A DNA stretch of 64,000 bases from Rugalucina vietnamica. Its lineage: Eukaryota > Mollusca > Bivalvia > Lucinida > Lucinidae. Below the pieces are notes generated by a model that was not told where the DNA came from, searched no databases, and saw nothing but the letters and a program-made list of their open reading frames with translations. The position numbers and the translations under genes were made by a program. The stretch covers positions 2,998,501-3,062,500 of the forward strand of contig OZ024869.1 in the NCBI GenBank assembly GCA_964017185.1, in the 5' to 3' direction. Shown here piece by piece: positions 58,364 through 62,875 of this stretch (positions are counted from its first letter, which is position 1; each line of letters begins with the position of its first letter).

Positions 58364-61300
58364 TTAAAGGTCAACCTCATTATAACGCTATCTTTGGGGT
58401 CCATGGAAACAGACCGTGTTATAAGTGAACCGCGTTATAATGAGGTTATTCACAAAAGATATATAACAAAATAATTAATTTGGGAGCCATGACATGGCCA
58501 TGTTATATTGAAAACCGCACTATAGTGAGGTGCGTTATAATGAGGTTGAACTGTATATAAAATTAGAGCACTCCATACAGAACAAGATGGTCATGCTGGC
58601 TTGCATAGTTAAACTTCATATCACAAGGTAACTAAACTTCAATTACTAAACGGTTGGGGGGACATAGTTTTCCTCAGAAAACACTGTTTTAATTACTCTT
58701 TTATCATATGACGCCGCTGTTTTCCTGTGAATAACGTCATGTAATAAAAAGTGTTATGACCACATGTGTATTAACACTTTTGCGGGAATATGTAATGTCA
58801 TTGACGACGTCCATTGCAACAATGTAAATTTTCATTGTAAGTATGACCACTTTGAAGGCGATATAATCTATTTTTAAAATCATATGATAAAACAAATCTT
58901 ACACGTGTCTAACGAGCCTTCGGTGAGTTTAATAAGTTTCATATGATATGACCACTCCTATAAGATCCTCTGTTTCTCTGATGATGACATATCATGGCAA
59001 ACACATTTATGCTGATAAACGTATGTGTAATGTTCTTCAAAAACTAAATGAGTAGCAGTGTTAGATTTCTGTTGAAATTTATTCTATAATGAAAAAATGC
59101 TAACTTAACAGCTGACATTTGTTTGTTTACAGAAATATCCAGATCAGTGACCTCCAACAGAAGATATTTGATGCTGATCAAGGTTGGTTATCTTTTCTTT
59201 TCTCTGTAAACTATTTTTGCAAAGTAATATTAATAGTAAAAAATAAGAAAATCCATTCAGACTAATTATGATAACTTGATCTTTACAAAGCCCTGGTCAA
59301 TGGGTCTATCTGTGTGGACGATTTTTGAAGAGAAATATTTTAAAGGGGTCTTGGTCTACCACAGCTAGACAAGGATAAAGTGAAAATCTTTTTCTCCCAA
59401 AAAAGTAAAGGATAAGAAATGTAATGCGAAACTCTTCAAATTCTTCAATATAGTGTATATAATGATCTGTGATGCGAGAAAACTGGTTTTCGGGGTTTCT
59501 GACCAGGTCCTACAGAAACTGGCCTGTACAGTCACAGAAAAAGGCCAGAAGCTTAAGGAAGAAGAGGAATTATACTGTCCAAGTAGCAAAAACAAAGTCG
59601 CTTATCAGCTGTGCAGTAATTGTGTCTTTTTTTCGCATGGGCAAAAGTATGATTTTCTTATGACATGGCTCTAATCATATTTCAGAGGTAAAGGGCAAGT
59701 CTATCAAAGATACCGTGCACACAATGATGGAGGCTAAAATAGGGCTCAAGTGGCTCCTACAACAGGTAGGTAGTCTTGTAAATGAGCCATCCCGTGGGAA
59801 AACCAACAATGTGGTTTCCGAACAGGTCTGACACAAATCAGGCTGTACAGTCACAGAAGCAGGCTAGAAGCTTCAAATTTCAGATTTAAGAAGAAGAGGA
59901 ATTGTACTGTGTAGCGAAAACAAAGGCGCTGATCAGCTTCGCGGTTACCGCGAAGCTGATCTGCGTCTTTGTTTTCGCATATGCAGATTGTTGGTTTTCT
60001 CACGAGGCGGTTCAAATTATGAAGTAAGGTACACCATGGCCTAGAGGTTGAGCATCAAACTCCGAATCAAAAAATCCTGGGTTCAAACTATAATGGGGTA
60101 GGGTGTTGTTTCCTTGAGCAAGACACACTTACTCAACCCATATTTGATGAATGGATTTTCCCATCATTATCATTTGGGTGAGTCCATTTCATTTTTAGGG
60201 GCTTCAGATGTGATTTTTAAATTTCATTCAATCTTTCGATGAAAATTCTTTAAGCAAACAGAATAGCCCCAGATGTGACGCCGCGTTCTGCGGCGTCACA
60301 TCTGGGGCTATTCTGTTTGCCTATGTCCCATAAAAGGGACGCCAGGCTTAAATGAGTTAAGTTCTTGTCAATACTAAGGAAGGCATGGCTTTGTCCCGGT
60401 ATGACTGAAAAACTGTTTCCTAGGACATTAAAGAAAATAATGAAGCGTACGGAAGGAATTGCATTTATGGATGTATGTAAGAGATTTAACTCCAATAATG
60501 ACAGTTTTCAGATAAAAAAGAGTTGTGGTGTGTTTGATAGCAAATCAGAAATTAGCCACTGTCAACTTCATAGCGATGCACCTGTAGAATAAATTAATTT
60601 GAGCCACGACGTGAGAAAAACTGTCTTCGGGGGTTCCGACTAGGTCCGACACAAACCGGCCTGTCCAGCTACAGAAGATAGCTAGAAGCTTGAAATTTTG
60701 GATTTAGGAAGAAGAGGAGTTGTACTATCCGAGTAGGGAAAACAAAGGCGCTGATCAGCTTCTCAGTTACTTCGAAGCTGATCTGTGCCTTTGTTTTCGG
60801 ATAGGCAAAAATCCAGTTTTCTCGTGACGCGGCTCATTTTATGATGATTGGCCTTTCCAATCACGCATTTGTGGTACCATTTGCGTGTTGCCTTACATAA
60901 ATGAGGATTTTGATAGCACTGTCATAGGGTTCCCTGTGTTTCAGGCTGTGTCATTCAAAGCTAATAACAGCCAGCTACGGGTCCAACTCAAGGATATGAA
61001 AGATGATAAAGATGAGTCGGGCCATGAGAATGAGAACTACATAGAGACACTGGAGAAAGATATCGCCGAACTGAAGGAAACACATCAGGCCACTATAGTG
61101 AAACTCCGACAGGAGCATCAGCGTGAGGTACATCAATCTGTTAATTATAAAGTAGATCAGGGTATTATCGGACAAAATTTGGTTTTCTTGGAATTCTGAC
61201 ATTGTTTTCAATACAAAAATCTTAAAAATAATTGTTACCAAAAGTATTAAGAAAGCCGTGTCTTGCAGTCTTTACATCAGTTACCACCTCCTAGCACTCA

Positions 61301-62756
61301 AAAGACGACACTGGTTTGTTTAAGGGGACCCAAAAGGGGTATTTATCGGACAGGTTCTGCAATTATAGGATAAATTTAAGGTTTTTAGATATAACAAATT
61401 ATCTTTCTTGCAAATGCAAAATCCCTATTCAGCATTCATTTTTGCCATTAAAACTTTATCTGCTGACCAATTTTCAAAATTTTTGCAGGTCCTATTAGGA
61501 CAAACTAAGTTCAAGATTTTGACATGTAAATAACTTTCCAATAATCCTCCACACAAAAGTTTTCTGCAAAAGCTCTTTATTAGAGGCAAGTTTTTAAAAT
61601 ATAGCGTGAGCCGCATCATAAGAATACCGGTTTTTGCCTGTGCGAAAACAAAGACGCAGATCAGCTTCGCAGTAACTGCAAATCTGATCAGCACCTTTGT
61701 TTACGCTGCAGGGATAGGACAATGCCTCCTCTACTTATACCCAAAACTTGAAGATTCTAGCTTCTGTGGCTGTATAGGCAGATTTGTGTCGGACCTGGTC
61801 GGAAACCCTGAAGACCGGTTTCCTTGCGTCGCGGCTCAATTAGTACTGTATTGATTTTGTTTTCCACAGCTTGAAATTCTCTTGAAGTCACAGGAGGGGC
61901 CTGCTGGAGCAGCAAACTCTGACAAATATGTAAGTAAATTATGGGGCCTTAAGAGGCCATCTAACAATGTATGAGCAGATACACTGATTTATTCAAATAG
62001 ATATGAAAAGATTCTATGTTCATCAAGTTCGTTTGATTTATTTTTAAAACCAGCTTTGTTTTGTGTATTAGCATATGTTATGAGGAAACATGATTTAGTA
62101 AGCAAATAGGTGTATGTTTGGCATGTTTGGTAAATGAGATATAGCCTAAAAAAGGCTATGGGTATCTTACCAGGTTCACGCCTCTTGTCAACTTCTGTGA
62201 TGCATGGCCCAGTATGTGTCCGACCATTTAGAAACCCCAGTCTATAATTATGAGCCGCCTCATGGGAAAACCAACAATCTGCAGAGGCGAAAACAAAGGC
62301 GCAGATCAGCTTCGCAGTAACTGCGAAGCTGATCAGCGCCTTTGTTTTCGCTACTCGGACAGTACAATTCCTCTTCTACTTAAATCCAAAATTTGAAGCA
62401 TCTAGCTCTTTTCTGTGCTTGAACAGGTTGGTTTGTGTCAGACCTGTTCGGAAACCGCAACGTTGGTTTTCCTACGAGGTGGATGTTATGAAGTTCCAAT
62501 GTTTCTGTTGTAGAAGGTGATATATGAGTGGGAAATAATTGACTGTCCTATAATGAAGTTCCAATGTTTGTATTGTAGAAGATGATATATGAGTGGGAAA
62601 TAATTGACTGTCCTATAATGAAGTTCCAATGTTTGTATTGTAGAAGATGATATATGAGTGGGAAATAATTGACTGTCCTATAATGAAGTTCCAATGTTTG
62701 TATTGTAGAAGATGATGTATGAGGACCTGAAGAAGAAATATGAGAAGATGGAAAAG
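36106..62756 (+). CDS. KIF4: Chromokinesin of the KIF4 family (kinesin-4), partial at 3' end
   Basis: Plus-end-directed microtubule motor of the kinesin-4 family. KIF4 proteins bind chromatin and work with PRC1 at the central spindle and in chromosome condensation. Here 24 coding exons join in phase, all with GT-AG borders, into 972 codons. The motor domain spans residues 1 to about 330, followed by a neck ([14 protein letters not shown]) and a long coiled coil. Vertebrate KIF4A has about 1230 residues, so roughly the last quarter, including the cysteine-rich domain, lies beyond the window. The start ATG at 36106 gives [20 protein letters not shown], matching the family N-terminus; its exon opens at a splice acceptor (36094), so at least one untranslated exon lies upstream. 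The gene is host DNA with introns loaded by MITEs, SINEs, HINE arrays and a DIRS-type fossil. KIF21 and KIF7/27 fit less well: GEPQII, RKIKNKP and the stalk motif CEAKYH-like EAKYHRDEL are KIF4-like. Confidence 0.95.
36563..36648. repeat. Near-perfect palindrome in KIF4 intron 1
   Basis: Arms of about 40 bases meet at GAACCGCCTCG-CGC-CGAGGCGGTTC (36594-36618). Further out, TTGCGGGTAC pairs with GTACCCGCAA and AAACAT with ATGTTT, with a few mismatches. It resembles a small foldback element. Confidence 0.85.
37596..37710 (-). mobile_element. Diverged partial copy of the palindromic MITE
   Basis: ACACAAACCAACCTGTACAA, AGAAGCTTGAAATTTTGGAT and GTAGCGAAAACAAGAGCTGA recall the family body in minus orientation, without intact ends. 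Confidence 0.6.
37773..38009 (-). mobile_element. Palindromic GAGCCGC MITE, CCGG type, complete
   Basis: Starts TGAGCCGCGACGCGAGAAAA and ends TTTTCTCACGATGCGGCTCA. The core is GCTTCACGGTTACCGCGAAGC. It lies in KIF4 intron 3. Confidence 0.9.
38095..38215 (+). repeat. SINE tail
   Basis: TGTCATGACACCCATATG ... TTTTGACTGGGACTGTAAGC matches 9003-9113. It lies immediately before the amplified splice-site block of exon 4. Confidence 0.55.
38234..38548 (+). repeat. Tandem array of exon-4 starts, three extra 105-bp units
   Basis: Exon 4 of KIF4 begins at 38549. Three further copies of its first 78 or so bases, each with its own acceptor (TACAG before 38234, 38339 and 38444), lie upstream at an exact 105-bp period. 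Each unit also carries TACTATG or a similar branch-point-like string. Units 2-4 differ by very few bases. None of the upstream copies is followed by a donor at the exon-internal break; reading through in the kinesin frame meets TAA soon after VNRT. Confidence 0.92.
38820..39020 (+). repeat. tRNA-related SINE
   Basis: GGGGAGCAAGTTAGCACAGTAG at the head, then GGTGCCGGGTTGTGACTTTG, GAGCAAGACACCCC and the tail GTTGACTGGGGACATTAAAC. This is the layout of bivalve tRNA-derived SINEs, diverged. Confidence 0.6.
39376..39604 (-). mobile_element. Palindromic GAGCCGC MITE, CCAACA type
   Basis: Starts TGAGCCACCTCGTTGGAAAA, with CCAACAATGTGGTTTCC following. The palindrome is shortened (GCATAGCGGTTACTGCGAAGC). 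KIF4 intron 5. Confidence 0.85.
40049..40249 (+). mobile_element. Palindromic GAGCCGC MITE with the palindrome deleted
   Basis: Ends TGAGCTGCGTCATGAGAAAA and CATGACGCAGTTCA, CCAACA type. The second half of the central palindrome is missing (GCAGATCAGCTTTCGCTACACG). It starts 35 bp after exon 6. Confidence 0.82.
40290..40550 (+). repeat. tRNA-derived SINE
   Basis: A-box-like GAGTGGTTAGAGCGTAAACT, B-box-like GGGTTTGAATACCACC about 40 bases on, then CAGGGATGCTGG and a unique body to about 40550. KIF4 intron 6. Confidence 0.6.
40655..40891 (+). mobile_element. Palindromic GAGCCGC MITE, CCGG type, ends 10 bp before exon 7
   Basis: Complete copy with core GCTTCGCAGTAGCTGCGAAGC. Only ATTTTATTCAG minus its first base separates its 3' end from exon 7 at 40902, so the branch point and most of the pyrimidine tract of this splice site must lie in the MITE. 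Confidence 0.9.
41508..41725 (-). mobile_element. Strongly diverged copy of the palindromic MITE
   Basis: CAGAAAACCTGAATTCAGGG then TTTCTGTCTAGGTCTGACC and GAAGCTTTGGATTTAC follow the order of the minus-oriented family. The central palindrome is gone. Confidence 0.5.
41798..42319. mobile_element. Tc1/mariner-type MITE, 522 bp
   Basis: CAGTCCAACCTGTCTTA at 41798-41814 has its exact complement at 42303-42319. TA flanks both ends (41796-41797 and 42320-42321). Inside, CTATTAAGCAAGCACCTGTC repeats several times. KIF4 intron 8. Confidence 0.88.
42493..42728 (+). mobile_element. Palindromic GAGCCGC MITE, CCAACA type (reference copy)
   Basis: Reference for a family present about 21 times in the window. 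Layout of this 236-bp copy: terminal TGAGCCGCCTCGTGGGAAAA; CCAACA box; GCATATGCG; a central palindrome of about 64 bases whose arms run from GCGAAAACAAAG to the centre CGCGGTAACCGCG; then TCGGATAGTACA, AAATCCGAAATTTCAAGC, TTTGTGTCGGACCTG; and the inverted end GTTGGTTTTCCCACGAGG then TGGCTCA. TA stands at both flanks. No coding capacity. A TA duplication suggests mobilisation by a Tc1/mariner-type transposase, which is inference. It ends 18 bp before exon 9. Confidence 0.92.
42950..43115 (+). repeat. Diverged SINE
   Basis: GGATGACTGGGTGGTAGGGC, GAACCCGACTGGTGCGTTG, CCTTGAGTTACACAC and a tail near CTGACATGACTGAAAAATCA follow the SINE layout with loss of a clear B box. Confidence 0.45.
43851..44146. 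other. Intron 11 sequence without recognised repeat
   Basis: No feature seen between exon 11 and the MITE. Confidence 0.5.
44147..44394 (+). mobile_element. Palindromic GAGCCGC MITE, CCAACA type, next to the DIRS-type fossil
   Basis: Starts TGAGCCACATCATGACAAAA; core CTTCACAGTAACCGTGAAGC, slightly diverged; ends CATGATGTGGCTCA. It directly adjoins the recombinase end of the fossil at 44395. Confidence 0.85.
44395..47600 (-). mobile_element. DIRS-type tyrosine-recombinase retroelement (fossil)
   Basis: An old retroelement copy in KIF4 intron 11, antisense to the kinesin. From its 5' side on the minus strand: a gag-like part (about 46399-47397) with a Cys/His cluster, a reverse transcriptase/RNase H part (about 45087-46514) with a YVDD active-site box, and a tyrosine-recombinase part (about 44400-44872). 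The order gag, RT/RH, recombinase and the lack of a visible methylase fit the Ngaro- or PAT-like groups within DIRS. It is broken, with a few breaks. Still-long open stretches suggest moderate rather than great age. Terminal repeats are not recognised, so the outer limits are approximate. Confidence 0.8.
47601..47699. other. End of KIF4 intron 11
   Basis: Ordinary intron sequence leading to the acceptor TTTATTATTTCAG of exon 12. Confidence 0.6.
48434..48670 (-). mobile_element. Palindromic GAGCCGC MITE, CCGG type, complete
   Basis: Starts TGAGCCGCGACGCGAGAAAA; core GCTTCGCGGTTACCGCGAAGC; ends TTTTCTCACGATGCGGCTCA. KIF4 intron 13. Confidence 0.92.
48820..51245 (+). mobile_element. HINE-like element, AGCTCACC family 1a, five units
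   Basis: Same plan as 27122-28626. The 5' hairpin is followed by CGTCCGTCTGTCGGCCGTCGTC and five units of about 450 bp starting near 48922, 49378, 49828, 50278 and 50734, each beginning TTCAAA(G/C/T)(A/G)TCTTCT. The end motif CTCAGGTGAGC is at about 51209-51219, then the hairpin AGGACC-ATT-GGTCCT and CTGG. It fills most of KIF4 intron 13. The extra units relative to the 27-kb copy show array length variation. Confidence 0.87.
51246..51632. other. KIF4 intron 13, 3' part
   Basis: No recognised repeat. It ends at the acceptor TTGCCGCAG of exon 14. Confidence 0.5.
51900..52205 (+). repeat. Degenerate minisatellite ending at the exon 15 acceptor
   Basis: About a dozen diverged units of roughly 22 bases, consensus near TGAACATGTTTGTGTGGTAT. 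The last unit flows into TTTCTCAG and exon 15, so the whole 3' end of intron 14 is repeat. Open frames here only read the repeat. Confidence 0.88.
52325..52535 (-). mobile_element. Palindromic GAGCCGC MITE, CCAACA type, 8 bp after exon 15
   Basis: Starts TGAGAATGTGTGTGGGAAAA directly behind the donor GTAAGAAA. The palindrome is degraded. Confidence 0.8.
52825..53062 (-). mobile_element. Palindromic GAGCCGC MITE, CCGG type, complete
   Basis: TA stands at both flanks. Core GCTTCGCGGTTACCGCGAAGC is intact. Confidence 0.92.
53489..53725 (-). mobile_element. Palindromic GAGCCGC MITE, CCGG type, 52 bp after exon 16
   Basis: TA at both flanks; starts TGAGCTGTGACGTGAGAAAA. The core is partly changed (AGCTGTGCAGTTATTGCGAAGC). 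Confidence 0.87.
54253..54355. repeat. Foldback element upstream of exon 17
   Basis: CATTCATTAACATT at 54253-54266 is matched in complement at 54342-54355. Inner strings CCTAGGTC and GACCTAGC also pair. The inner part reads GTTGAAAACCTTGGGCTACG. It ends 29 bases before exon 17. Confidence 0.8.
54554..54702 (-). mobile_element. Truncated palindromic MITE, CCGG type
   Basis: Starts TGAGCAGTGTCACATGAAAA then CCGGTCTCCGGGG, and breaks off in the palindrome region at AGCTGTGCAGTATCTGC. Followed by SINE-like AATCCCGCCAGGGATGC. Confidence 0.75.
54984..55157 (-). mobile_element. Internally deleted palindromic MITE, CCAACA type, 22 bp after exon 18
   Basis: Both ends are present (TGAGCCTGTGTGTGAGAAAA and GGTTTTCCCATGCGGCATCTCA). 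The palindrome is lost between TAGAGGAATTG and TTTTCACC. Confidence 0.78.
55158..55551. other. KIF4 intron 18, 3' part
   Basis: Contains a stretch at about 55200-55270 (CACCCCTGGTGAAGTATTG) that is similar to 57797-57880, an unnamed dispersed repeat. Nothing else seen. Confidence 0.4.
58284..58365. repeat. (TA)n microsatellite
   Basis: An alternating TA run of about 70 bases preceded by an A run. Confidence 0.95.
58371..58549. mobile_element. Short MITE with 18-bp terminal repeats
   Basis: TCAACCTCATTATAACGC at 58371-58388 has its exact complement at 58532-58549. The right flank ACTGTATA suggests a full end of TACAGTTCAACC type. Similar in style to the MITE at 41798. Confidence 0.8.
58686..59132. 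other. KIF4 intron 19, 3' part
   Basis: No recognised feature. It ends at the acceptor TTTGTTTACAG of exon 19's successor, exon 20. Confidence 0.5.
59463..59673 (-). mobile_element. Palindromic GAGCCGC MITE, diverged, 12 bp before exon 21
   Basis: GATGCGAGAAAACTGGTTTTC at the left and TTTTCTTATGACATGGCTC at the right; the core is degraded. Only TAATCATATTTCAG separates it from exon 21. Confidence 0.8.
59783..60014 (-). mobile_element. Palindromic GAGCCGC MITE, CCAACA type, 17 bp after exon 21
   Basis: Starts TGAGCCATCCCGTGGGAAAA; core GCTTCGCGGTTACCGCGAAGC; ends GTTTTCTCACGAGGCGGTTCA. Confidence 0.9.
60022..60253 (+). repeat. tRNA-derived SINE
   Basis: The A box TGGCCTAGAGG fits the pol III consensus exactly, and the B-box-like GGGTTCAAACT lies about 40 bases on. 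The body includes CCTTGAGCAAGACACAC and TTATCATTTGGGTGAGTCC, shared with 7979-8110. It runs into the perfect hairpin. Confidence 0.7.
60254..60320. repeat. Perfect 31-bp inverted repeat
   Basis: Arms 60254-60284 and 60290-60320 are exact complements around the loop GTTCT. The left arm starts GCAAACAGAATAGCCCC, continuing the SINE body. Confidence 0.95.
60600..60836 (-). mobile_element. Palindromic GAGCCGC MITE, CCGG type
   Basis: Starts TGAGCCACGACGTGAGAAAA and ends TTTTCTCGTGACGCGGCTCA. Core slightly changed (GCTTCTCAGTTACTTCGAAGC). KIF4 intron 21. Confidence 0.9.
61128..61606. other. KIF4 intron 22, 5' part
   Basis: No recognised repeat or gene. Confidence 0.5.
61607..61838 (+). mobile_element. 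Palindromic GAGCCGC MITE, CCGG type, 31 bp before exon 23
   Basis: Starts TGAGCCGCATCATAAGAATA; core GCTTCGCAGTAACTGCAAATC; ends GCGTCGCGGCTCA. Confidence 0.88.
61930..62250. other. KIF4 intron 23, 5' part
   Basis: Nothing recognised. Confidence 0.5.
62251..62484 (+). mobile_element. Palindromic GAGCCGC MITE, CCAACA type
   Basis: Starts TGAGCCGCCTCATGGGAAAA; core GCTTCGCAGTAACTGCGAAGC; the last few terminal bases are altered (ACGAGGTGGAT). It abuts the 65-bp tandem block. Confidence 0.88.
62491..62708 (+). repeat. Tandem array of exon-24 starts, three extra 65-bp units
   Basis: Exon 24 begins at 62709 with AAGATGATGTATGAG behind TTGTATTGTAG. The same acceptor and start (AAGATGATATATGAG or AAGGTGATATATGAG) occur at 62514, 62579 and 62644, at an exact 65-bp period that also includes AAGTTCCAATGTTTGTATTG and GGGAAATAATTGACTG. 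Using an upstream acceptor without further splicing shifts the frame and meets a stop. Confidence 0.92.
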
Positions 62757-62875
62757 GTAAGACAGTTTTGTAAGTTTTCTTGGATGTTTATCCCATTATG
62801 AAAACTTGCCTATGAAATATATAGAGATTTTTCAGAAGCAAAAATTGAAAAATGCATTGGAAAAAATGCTGTTGT

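Larger units (their letters stand above)
55744..58685 (+). mobile_element. HINE-like element, TATGTCCCCCCAACC family, with about 12 units
   Basis: TATGTCCCCCCAACC folds onto GGTGGGGGACATA, then comes a (CGGCGT)n/(CCGCGT)n tract at about 55793-55838, then about 12 units of roughly 150 bp to 57760 holding TTGATGGATTTTGACCAAAC, TTGCACAGAAGCATTGTTG and TTTTGGTGACCTTGACCTAA. The exact 15-base inverted end motif GGTTGGGGGGACATA is at 58652-58666, with a small AAAAC/GTTTT hairpin behind. Other sequence, including a (TA)n run and a MITE, is inserted before the end. GTTTTAATTA occurs at both outer flanks. KIF4 intron 19. Confidence 0.8.
41398..62756 (+). other. KIF4: KIF4 neck and coiled-coil stalk exons 8-24
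   Basis: Exons: 41398-41476, 42747-42883, 43366-43474, 43803-43850, 47700-47885, 48264-48358, 51633-51777, 52206-52316, 53353-53436, 54385-54501, 54815-54961, 55552-55655, 59133-59182, 59686-59765, 60945-61127, 61870-61929, 62709-62756. The sequence is rich in Glu, Lys, Gln and Leu heptads. Family landmarks: [20 protein letters not shown] (exon 14), LMKQMKEDN and [12 protein letters not shown] (exon 15), [18 protein letters not shown] (exon 16), [20 protein letters not shown] (exon 18), [16 protein letters not shown] (exons 19-20). Exon 11 is an acidic patch ([14 protein letters not shown]). Exon 24 ends at a GTAAGA donor, so the gene continues. Confidence 0.9.

Noticed and set aside
58168-58428. 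Frame with alternating YI residues
   Set aside because: It is the translation of the (TA)n microsatellite.
55734-58695. GTTTTAATTA on both sides of the 55.7-kb element as a target duplication
   Set aside because: The related families insert without duplication; the right copy overlaps a small terminal hairpin, so chance or element sequence is as likely.
40655-60836. Palindromic MITEs as intron-creating introners
   Set aside because: Introns containing them are much longer than the MITE and hold other sequence, and splice sites lie outside the element ends rather than at fixed element positions.
36106-62756. Kinesin could be KIF21, KIF7 or KIF27
   Set aside because: N-terminus, RKIKNKP neck and stalk motifs ([28 protein letters not shown]) follow KIF4; no WD40 or Hedgehog-type features are seen, although the C-terminus is outside the window.
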